Shown: positions 1-5,310 of the stretch, piece by piece
How the letters are laid out: each line of letters starts with the position of its first letter
Position numbering within the stretch: position 1 is the first letter of the stretch
DNA from: an uncultured Collinsella sp.
GTDB taxonomy: Bacteria > Actinomycetota > Coriobacteriia > Coriobacteriales > Coriobacteriaceae
Assembly: GCA_934617135.1 (NCBI GenBank)
Contig: CAKTUC010000053.1
Coordinates: 1-9,352 of the forward strand
Length of the DNA: 9,352 nt
Reading direction: 5' to 3'
Position numbers and translations under genes: made by a program
Notes under the pieces: generated by a model
Told to the model about the DNA's origin: nothing
Databases searched by the model: none
The model's input: only the letters and a program-made list of their open reading frames with translations

Positions 1-737
1 CCGGCGGGCACGACCTCGATCTCGGCGGAGAGGAAGTCCTCCTCCTCGACGTCGTACTGCTCCTTGAGGATATCCAGGAACATCTGCTTGACGGGCTCCT
101 TGGGGGCGTCCTCGTCGTCCTCGTCAAACTTGACGGGACGGCCGCCCACGATCACGTCGAGGATCTCGGCGTCGACGGCGTCCTTGGCGGGCTTGGCCAT
201 CTGCTCGCTCGAGAGGTGGATCAGCAGGTCGGAGATGGTAAAGACCGGATCGTCGGCCTTGTCGCCGATGTTGATGTCGACGGTGGTGCCGTCCTTTTTG
301 CAGATGACGCCCACGAGTGCGAGCGGGGAAGCGACCCAGTGGTAGCTCTTGACGCCGCCATAGTAGTGCGTGTCGAGATAAGCCATGTCGCCGGCCTCGA
401 AGGCGGGGTTCTGCTTGAGGTCCAGGCGCGGCGAGTCCACGTGGGCGCCCAGGATGTTAAAGCCCTGCTCGAGCGGGGCGGTGCCCAGGTTGACGAGCAT
501 GAGGTCCTTGCCGTGATTGGCGGCGTACACCTTGTCGCCGGCCTTGAGCGCGCGGCCCTCGGCGATCACAGTCTCCAGATTGACGTAGCCCGCCTCCTCG
601 GCCATCTTGATACCGGTCTTGACGCACAGGCGCTCGGTCTTGTTCTCACTCAAAAACTGCTTATAGCCGCGGCAAAGCTCCTCGAGCTCTTCGATCTGCT
701 GTGGCGTGTACTTTTTCCATGCGCAGGGACGCTCCAT
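1..737 (-). CDS. M18 family zinc aminopeptidase, 5' part (3' end off the left edge)
   Basis: The minus strand reads an open frame of 245 codons from the ATG at 737-735 to the window edge with no stop. M18 enzymes are cytosolic, dodecameric metallo-aminopeptidases that trim N-terminal residues, often acidic ones, from peptides. The visible part includes GAHVDSPRLDLKQNP (about residues 97-111), the signature in which His99 would be a zinc ligand and Asp101 the conserved partner, then THYYGGVKSYHWVASPLALVG (123-143), typical of the start of the inserted domain. An acidic stretch near residues 205-215 (DEDDED) is probably a loop. Family members are usually about 430-480 residues, so roughly half is present; the later zinc ligands and the catalytic Glu are outside the window. 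The start is supported by GAAAGGAG (753-746) eight bases upstream. It is divergent from polA. The family call is firm; substrate preference cannot be judged. Confidence 0.88.
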   Translation of the reverse strand, partial: MERPCAWKKYTPQQIEELEELCRGYKQFLSENKTERLCVKTGIKMAEEAGYVNLETVIAEGRALKAGDKVYAANHGKDLMLVNLGTAPLEQGFNILGAHVDSPRLDLKQNPAFEAGDMAYLDTHYYGGVKSYHWVASPLALVGVICKKDGTTVDINIGDKADDPVFTISDLLIHLSSEQMAKPAKDAVDAEILDVIVGGRPVKFDEDDEDAPKEPVKQMFLDILKEQYDVEEEDFLSAEIEVVPA

Positions 738-786
738 GACGCAGGCTCCTTTCGGATCGATCGTGCTGGTTGATGTACCGTGAGCC

Positions 787-797
787 ATCGTATCACG
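787..797 (-). promoter_or_regulatory. Extended -10 promoter for the M18 aminopeptidase
   Basis: On the minus strand the bases TGA-TACGAT give an extended -10 (TGN before the hexamer; hexamer at 792-787). No good -35 lies 16-18 bases further upstream, which an extended -10 tolerates. Transcription would start near 780 and leave about 43 bases of 5' UTR before the ATG at 737. The same TGN-TACGAT pattern appears in front of ndk. Prediction by eye only. Confidence 0.4.
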
Positions 798-855
798 CGC
801 GGGCGTGCGGCGGCGGGGGAGCTTGATGTGCGGTGGCCGCGGGGCGGGGAGCGTG

Positions 856-861
856 TAAACT
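856..861 (+). promoter_or_regulatory. polA: Possible polA -10 element
   Basis: TAAACT at 856-861 lies 43 bases before the chosen polA start and is the only AT-rich hexamer in a very GC-rich stretch. There is no matching -35 at normal spacing; TTGATG at 823-828 is too far away (27 bases). It is a weak call, consistent with low-level constitutive expression of a repair polymerase. Confidence 0.3.
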
Positions 862-903
862 GGTGTGAGCAAACCATGCCCAGCCCAAAGCGAGGTATTC
901 AAT

Positions 904-3651
904 ATGTCTGACAAACGCCGCACCTTTGCCGTTATCGACGGCAACTCGCTCATGCATCGTGCCTTTCACGCCGTGCCGCCGACCATGAACGCGCCGGACG
1001 GTCGTCCCACCAACGCGATCTTCGGCTTCCTGAATATGTTCCTCAAGATGATCGACGCCTTTGATCCCGATGGCGTCGTCGTGGCGTTTGATAAGGGTAA
1101 ACCGCGCGTGCGTATGGAAATGCTGCCGCAGTACAAGGCGCAGCGCCCGCCCATGGATCCCGACCTGCATGCTCAATTCCCCATGATCAAGGAACTGCTC
1201 GCCGCACTCAACGTGCCGATTCTGCAGTCCGAGGGCTGGGAAGGCGACGATATTCTGGGCACCATGGCACGTCTGGGCGAGGAGGCCGGCTGCGACATGC
1301 TGCTGGTGACCGGCGACCGCGATATGTATCAGCTCGTTACCGAGCACGTCAACGTTGTGTCGACCCGCAAAGGCCTATCCGACGTCGCGATTATGACGCC
1401 CGAGAGCGTGGACGATCTATATCACGGCATCACGCCGGCGCTCGTGCCCGACTTTTATGGCCTGAAGGGTGATACGTCCGATAACATCCCCGGCGTGCCG
1501 GGCATCGGCCCCAAAAAGGCGAGCGCGCTTATTGCGCAGTACGGCAGCCTGGATGAGGTCATCGCACACGCCGACGAGGTCAAGGGCAAGATGGGAGAAA
1601 ACCTGCGCGCACACATCGACGACGCGCTGCTGAGCCGTAAGGTGGCGACCATCCGCACCGATGCGCCCGTTGAGCTCGATTTTGAGGCGACGTCCTTCCC
1701 GGCGTTTTCTGCCGATGAGGTTTCCGCGGCGCTGGGTACGCTTGGTATCACTGCCATGCAGAACCGTTTCTTGGCGCTGATTGGCGGCGAGGGTGGGGCT
1801 GCTGCTGCCAGCACGTTTGAGATTCCCGCCGTTTTGCGCGCAGCCGCCGGCGATGCTGGCGCGCTTGGTGCCGTTGCGGCTGAGGTCTCCCGCGCGATTG
1901 ATGCCGGCGAGTGGGTCGCCGCCGTGGTGGACGACGACAAGGAAGAGGGCGCGCTCTTTGGGCTGACGCGCACGCTGTGGTTGGCGACGTCCAAGGGCCT
2001 GTTCGCGCTCGAGGAGGGCGACAGCGGTGCGGCAGCTGAGGTTGAGGGCTTCAGCTTCGTCCACGGCGTGATTGCCGGCGTGCTCGCGCGACTGTTTATG
2101 GAGGGCCGTGTGGCGAGCCCGGATATGAAAGCGCTGCTACACGAGCTTTCGCCCATCGATTCTTCCGAGCCCGAGCTCATGGACCCGCTGTCCGCTGATT
2201 CCACGCGTATCTTCGATACCGTGGTCGCTGCCTATCTGCTGGATTCCGATCGCTCCGAGTTCGATGAGGCATATCTTGCCGATACGTATCTGCAGATGGC
2301 GCTGCCTGCGGCGCGCGGCGCAGAGGGTGCCGGCGAGGACGCTCCGGCGCCTGCCGCCCGTACTGCGGCCCTGACGCTGGCGCTCTTGGCGCCGTTGCGC
2401 GAGTGCATGGCCCGTGAGAATGCCGCCAACGTGTTCGATGGCATCGAGATGCCGCTCGTGCCGGTGCTTGCCAAGATGGAGCGCGCGGGCATGCTCGTGG
2501 ACCCCGACCGCCTGCACAGTCTGTCCGAGGGTCTGGCGACCCAGATTGCCGAGGTTGAGCGCAGTATTCGCGACCTGGCCGGCGACGAGACCTTTAACAT
2601 CGGCAGCCCCATGCAGCTCTCGCACGTGCTGTTTGATGTTATGGGGCTTCCGACCAAGGGCCTCAAAAAGACCAAGCGCGGCTACTATTCGACCAACGCC
2701 AAGGTGCTGAGCGACCTTGCCCGCGATCACGAGATCGTGCGTCTGATTCTTGATTGGCGCGAGAAGTCCAAGATAAAGTCGACGTATCTGGACACGCTGG
2801 GTCCGCTGCGTCGCGGCGACGGTCGCGTGCACACCACGTACAACCAGACCATCACGGCGACGGGGCGCCTGTCCTCGAGCGATCCCAACCTGCAGAACAT
2901 CCCGACGCGCTCGGAGCTGGGGCGTACCGTCAAGACGGCGTTCTCGGCGGGCGAGGGCAGCGTCTTTTTGGCGGTGGACTACTCGCAGATCGAGCTGCGC
3001 CTGCTCGCGCATCTTTCGGGTGACGAGCACCTGGTGCGCGCCTTCAACGAGGGCGAGGACTTCCATGCCGAGACGGCCGCGCGCGTGTTTGGCGTGCCGG
3101 TGTCCGAGGTAACGCCCGACCTGCGCAGCCGAGCCAAGGCCGTGAACTTTGGTATCGTGTACGGCCAGCAGGCCTACGGTTTGTCGCAGTCGCTGCATAT
3201 CTCGATGGCCGAGGCGCGCGACATGATCGATCGCTACTACGAGGCCTATCCGGGGGTGCGCACGTTCCTCGACAACGTTGTGGCGCGCGCCAAGCAGACG
3301 GGCTATGCCGAGACCATGTATGGACGTCGCCGCCACATTCCCGAGCTCAAGGCCAAAAACCCGCAGCTCCGCGGCTTTGGTGAGCGCACGGCCATGAACC
3401 ATCCCATGCAGGGCACCGCGGCCGACATCATCAAGATCGCCATGGCCCGCGTAAGCCGCCGCCTGGAAGAAGAAGGCTTTGCCGCCCACATGATTCTGCA
3501 GGTACACGACGAACTGGACTTTGAGTGCCCCATCGACGAAGTCGAGCGCCTAACCACCATGGTCCGCGACGTCATGGAGCACGTCGTAGACCTCCGCGTA
3601 CCGTTGATCGCCGAAGCCTCAACCGGAGTAACCTGGGCCGACGCCAAGTAA
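904..3651 (+). CDS. polA: DNA polymerase I with degenerate 3'-5' exonuclease domain
   Basis: 915-residue family A DNA polymerase that fills gaps in excision repair and removes Okazaki primers. The N-terminal 5' nuclease (about 1-290) shows VIDGNSLMHRAFH (Asp12), EGDD (113-116), TGDRDMYQL (Asp138, Asp140) and GDTSDNIPGVPGIGPKKA (Asp190, Asp193, helix-hairpin-helix). The middle region (about 300-520) aligns by its FDTVVAAYLLD segment (437-447), but the metal-binding acidic residues expected of a proofreading exonuclease are not recognisable: the position of E. coli Asp424 falls in MKALLHEL (408-415) and no YxxxD motif is seen. The C-terminal polymerase has motif A DYSQIELR (692-699), motif B R741-K745-F749-Y753 in KAVNFGIVYG, and motif C HDE (868-870). 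The ATG at 904 is chosen because GAGG (892-895) sits eight bases upstream and the family homology begins there; an in-frame GTG at 865 would add 13 poorly conserved residues. Codons in the last 190 bases shift towards GAA, GTA, CTA and TCA. Confidence 0.96.
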   Translation: MSDKRRTFAVIDGNSLMHRAFHAVPPTMNAPDGRPTNAIFGFLNMFLKMIDAFDPDGVVVAFDKGKPRVRMEMLPQYKAQRPPMDPDLHAQFPMIKELLAALNVPILQSEGWEGDDILGTMARLGEEAGCDMLLVTGDRDMYQLVTEHVNVVSTRKGLSDVAIMTPESVDDLYHGITPALVPDFYGLKGDTSDNIPGVPGIGPKKASALIAQYGSLDEVIAHADEVKGKMGENLRAHIDDALLSRKVATIRTDAPVELDFEATSFPAFSADEVSAALGTLGITAMQNRFLALIGGEGGAAAASTFEIPAVLRAAAGDAGALGAVAAEVSRAIDAGEWVAAVVDDDKEEGALFGLTRTLWLATSKGLFALEEGDSGAAAEVEGFSFVHGVIAGVLARLFMEGRVASPDMKALLHELSPIDSSEPELMDPLSADSTRIFDTVVAAYLLDSDRSEFDEAYLADTYLQMALPAARGAEGAGEDAPAPAARTAALTLALLAPLRECMARENAANVFDGIEMPLVPVLAKMERAGMLVDPDRLHSLSEGLATQIAEVERSIRDLAGDETFNIGSPMQLSHVLFDVMGLPTKGLKKTKRGYYSTNAKVLSDLARDHEIVRLILDWREKSKIKSTYLDTLGPLRRGDGRVHTTYNQTITATGRLSSSDPNLQNIPTRSELGRTVKTAFSAGEGSVFLAVDYSQIELRLLAHLSGDEHLVRAFNEGEDFHAETAARVFGVPVSEVTPDLRSRAKAVNFGIVYGQQAYGLSQSLHISMAEARDMIDRYYEAYPGVRTFLDNVVARAKQTGYAETMYGRRRHIPELKAKNPQLRGFGERTAMNHPMQGTAADIIKIAMARVSRRLEEEGFAAHMILQVHDELDFECPIDEVERLTTMVRDVMEHVVDLRVPLIAEASTGVTWADAK

Positions 3652-3684
3652 AGACGCCCCCACAACCCCAAAGTAACCAAACAA

Positions 3685-3718
3685 GAAGGGAGCCCCTCAT
3701 CAGCAAGGAGCTCCCTTC
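3685..3718. terminator. Terminator-like hairpin after polA
   Basis: A perfect 9-bp stem, GAAGGGAGC (3685-3693) with GCTCCCTTC (3710-3718), closes a 16-base loop 34 bases after the polA stop. There is no real T-run on either side, so it may be a weak terminator or a 3'-end stabilising hairpin. It sits between convergent genes and could serve either strand. Confidence 0.5.
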
Positions 3719-3754
3719 ATCCAATTAAATTCAGCCAAAGTATCTAGGCGCCAA

Positions 3755-3951
3755 GACGCCATCCAGGCGGCGAGCAAGTAGCCCAAGGACCTGGCCGGGC
3801 GAGGCGGGTAAGTTTTTCGTAGATTCCGCACGAGCCGGAAAGCACTAAATGTGCTTTCCGAGCGAGCCCAGGACCTGACCGAACGAAAAACTTACCCGCC
3901 TCGCCCGGCCAGGTCCGACGAGCAACGTTAACGTGCCGCCAGGATGGCGTC
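3755..3951. repeat. Nested long palindrome between polA and the HAD gene
   Basis: Three sets of inverted arms share one centre. Outer: 17 bases, 3755-3771 against 3935-3951, 16 of 17 complementary. Middle: 34 bases, 3787-3820 against 3883-3916, perfectly complementary, from GGACCTGGCCGGGCG outward to AAGTTTTTCGT inward. Inner: CGGAAAGCAC (3836-3845) against GTGCTTTCCG (3851-3860), perfect, with the 5-base loop TAAAT. A partial direct repeat is also present: AGCCCAAGGACCTGGCCG (from 3780) recurs as AGCCCAGGACCTGACCG (from 3865). Transcripts from either side would form a very stable hairpin. It could act as a bidirectional terminator or mRNA 3'-end protector for the convergent genes, or be a dispersed REP/MITE-like element. 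No transposase and no clear target-site duplication is seen. Structure is certain; role is unknown. Confidence 0.85.
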
Positions 3952-4755
3952 GATGAGCGTCAGTACGCCCCCGTCGTTGTTGCTCGGAATGCGCCACTTG
4001 GCGTGCGCGTTCATATGCTCCTCGGCATTGTCCACGATAAAGCTGTGACCGACGCGCTCCAGCATGGGGATGTCGTTATACGTATCGCCCACGGCGGCGG
4101 CATCGGCGATGTCGATGCCGAGCTGCTCGCACAGATGCGCGACGCCGGCGCCCTTGTCGACGCCCAGGTTCATAAAGTCAATCCACTCGCGGCCGGCATT
4201 GGTGACATAGAGCTGGTCGCAGAACGCGGGGTTATAGGTTTCGCGGAACGCGGGCTCGGCATCGTAGGCCGGGAAGAAGATCGAGATCTTGTTGGACTCG
4301 ATGTCGAGGCCCTCAAAGGTATCGACGTAGTTAATCGTGTTGTAGTAGACGCTGATCTCGTCGTGATACTGGTGGTCGCGGGCAAGCACATAGAACTCGT
4401 CGTAGCAGCACAGGACGGGAACGGCGCGCGGGTCCTCCGAGGCACGGGCGAGTACCTGCTGGTACAGCGCCACATCGATGTTGCTCTTATAGATATAGTT
4501 GCCGCGATAGATGACGCAGGCACCGTTGTCCGGGCAAAACGCGAGGCGGTTCTTAATGCCCTCGAACATTTCCTCGAGCTTGGGGGCGGGACGTCCGCTG
4601 GCGGGGCAGAATACGATGCCGGCGTCGGCAAGTTTGTCCAGGCGCTCATCGAGGCCCTGGGGCAGCACGCGCTCGTCGGTGAGAAGTGTCTTGTCCATAT
4701 CAACGGCGAGAATCTTGATGTTGCCGATATTGGCATCTGATTCGTAAGTTTGCAT
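3928..4755 (-). CDS. Cof-type HAD-superfamily phosphatase
   Basis: 275-residue haloacid dehalogenase-like hydrolase of subfamily IIB (Cof/YbiV type), soluble cytosolic enzymes that dephosphorylate sugar phosphates, nucleotides or cofactors such as pyridoxal phosphate or FMN. All four motifs are visible: motif I DMDKTLL with nucleophile Asp19 and acid/base Asp21, motif II with Ser53 in CPASGR, motif III Lys201 in GVDKG, and motif IV GDTYNDIPML with Asp224 and Asp228 for magnesium. The cap domain lies between motifs II and III (about 80-190). Length is normal for the family. The ATG is supported by GAAAGG (4770-4765) nine bases upstream. The last residues, DAILAAR, are encoded by the right outer arm of the neighbouring palindrome, so that arm is under coding constraint. 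The gene is divergent from the argG leader and convergent with polA. The substrate cannot be deduced. Confidence 0.9.
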   Translation of the reverse strand: MQTYESDANIGNIKILAVDMDKTLLTDERVLPQGLDERLDKLADAGIVFCPASGRPAPKLEEMFEGIKNRLAFCPDNGACVIYRGNYIYKSNIDVALYQQVLARASEDPRAVPVLCCYDEFYVLARDHQYHDEISVYYNTINYVDTFEGLDIESNKISIFFPAYDAEPAFRETYNPAFCDQLYVTNAGREWIDFMNLGVDKGAGVAHLCEQLGIDIADAAAVGDTYNDIPMLERVGHSFIVDNAEEHMNAHAKWRIPSNNDGGVLTLIDAILAAR

Positions 4756-4876
4756 AAAAGCGCGCCTTTCGTTTCGAAATTGTTTCAGACGTTATAACCA
4801 TCAACTAGTACTCGGGCGTATTTTCGCAGGATTGTCGCGTATTTGCACCACACTTCACAAAGTAATGAAAAAACTT

Positions 4877-4890
4877 TTCAGAAATTTGAA
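4877..4890. promoter_or_regulatory. Imperfect palindrome upstream of the argG promoter
   Basis: TTCAGAAATTTGAA has inverted 4-base ends (TTCA/TGAA) around six AT-rich bases and lies just upstream of the predicted -35. It could be an operator for a dimeric regulator or an AT-rich upstream element. It does not have the TGAAT...ATTCA orientation of an ARG box. Confidence 0.25.
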
Positions 4891-4898
4891 TTTGTCGC

Positions 4899-4926
4899 TT
4901 GTGCAGCAAGCACTTTAGCGTATGAT
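4899..4926 (+). promoter_or_regulatory. Predicted promoter of the argG leader
   Basis: TTGTGC (4899-4904) and TATGAT (4921-4926) are separated by 16 bases, a good sigma-70-like pair and the best in this intergenic stretch. Transcription would start near 4933, giving about 97 bases before the leader peptide and about 380 before argG. Such a long leader fits control after initiation. Confidence 0.55.
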
Positions 4927-4938
4927 AGCGACCATCGA

Positions 4939-4964
4939 AAACGGAGACGCCAAAAGCGCCGTTT
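4939..4964 (+). other. 5' UTR hairpin near the predicted argG transcript start
   Basis: AAACGG (4939-4944) pairs with CCGTTT (4959-4964), and inside it CGC (4948-4950) pairs with GCG (4956-4958) around the loop CAAAA, leaving a 3-base bulge. A second CCGTTT at 4980-4985 offers an alternative partner for AAACGG. It may stabilise the 5' end or switch conformation; no known riboswitch fold was recognised. Confidence 0.4.
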
Positions 4965-5029
4965 ACCGAGGAAAAGGTACCGTTTGCGATATATGAATTG
5001 CGCCCGGCGATACGTGAAAGGAGAGGCAG

Positions 5030-5104
5030 ATGCAGTTCGTAAAGATCATCACCACTGCAGACAATGCCATCCGACGCCAGCGCGCAATTTCCCGACGACG
5101 ATAA
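5030..5104 (+). CDS. Arginine-rich leader peptide of argG (24 aa)
   Basis: A short ORF begins at ATG 5030 behind a strong Shine-Dalgarno, AAAGGAGAGG (5017-5026). It starts MQFVKIITTADNAI and ends with arginines at residues 15, 16, 18, 22, 23 and 24, followed directly by TAA (5102-5104). Six of the last ten codons are arginine and four of them are CGA, a codon that is rare in polA, argG and argH. The final CGA-CGA-CGA run overlaps the 5' arm of a rho-independent terminator (5091-5169), and the next gene is argG. This is the layout of an amino-acid attenuator: the peptide has no activity of its own, its translation measures charged Arg-tRNA. Seen directly: ORF, codons, SD, terminator. Inferred: arginine-responsive stalling. 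It is too short for ordinary gene callers. Confidence 0.82.
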   Translation: MQFVKIITTADNAIRRQRAISRRR

Positions 5105-5169
5105 CAATCGTCTCTGTCCGCATGGGGCGAAATGCCTCAACAGAGTCATTTTGAGGTCGTCGGGTTTTT
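5091..5169 (+). terminator. Attenuator terminator in the argG leader
   Basis: CCCGACGAC (5091-5099) pairs perfectly with GTCGTCGGG (5156-5164), followed by TTTTT (5165-5169). The loop can fold further: CTCTGT (5112-5117) with ACAGAG (5140-5145), or instead CCTCAA (5135-5140) with TTGAGG (5151-5156). The 5' arm spans the end of leader codon 21 and Arg codons 22-24, so a ribosome stalled there hides the arm and prevents termination. A competing hairpin, GACGAT (5097-5102) with ATCGTC (5107-5112), loop AACA, also uses the arm. It lies 142 bases before the argG ATG, so it can only regulate argG, not end another gene. Confidence 0.8.
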
Positions 5170-5225
5170 AGCACGACATAGCCGCATGTTTCTAGGGCAT
5201 GCCTGTGCTGCATTCTGCTGAATAA

Positions 5226-5254
5226 CCTGATATTGCACGGTTTTTGACCTCAGG
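5226..5254 (+). other. Leader hairpin between the attenuator and argG
   Basis: CCTGA (5226-5230) pairs with TCAGG (5250-5254), and GGT (5239-5241) with ACC (5247-5249), leaving an 8-base bulge on the 5' side. GACCTCA (5246-5252) can alternatively pair with TGAGGTC (5152-5158) in the attenuator's 3' region. Significance is unknown; it ends 56 bases before the argG start. Confidence 0.3.
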
Positions 5255-5310
5255 GTGACTTGCAACTGACCGATGTTCTAACTAGCTACCAAGGGCGAAA
5301 GGAAACAGCC

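Noticed and set aside
216..773. 185-codon plus-strand ORF opposite the M18 gene
   Set aside because: It is the antisense shadow of a clearly recognisable aminopeptidase reading frame.
2137..3507. 456-codon minus-strand ORF opposite polA
   Set aside because: Long antisense frames are common in GC-rich genes; the plus strand carries all polA motifs.
3755..3951. CRISPR array or insertion sequence at the palindrome
   Set aside because: There are no regularly spaced repeats with unique spacers and no transposase; the arms form a single nested hairpin.
4882..4998. TGAAT-like half sites as an ARG box for ArgR
   Set aside because: Isolated TGAATT matches occur near 4887 and 4993 but no paired TGAAT...ATTCA box is present, so ArgR control is not supported.
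4805..5149. 114-codon minus-strand ORF covering the argG leader
   Set aside because: It is antisense to the leader peptide and terminator, has no Shine-Dalgarno or recognisable domain, and its composition follows the plus-strand structure.
4843..5154. 103-codon plus-strand ORF overlapping the leader peptide in another frame
   Set aside because: It begins before the predicted promoter, has odd Arg/His-rich composition and lacks a start site; the 24-codon frame has the SD and explains the terminator.
5245..5280. TTGACC at 5245-5250 as a second argG promoter
   Set aside because: No acceptable -10 lies 16-18 bases downstream.
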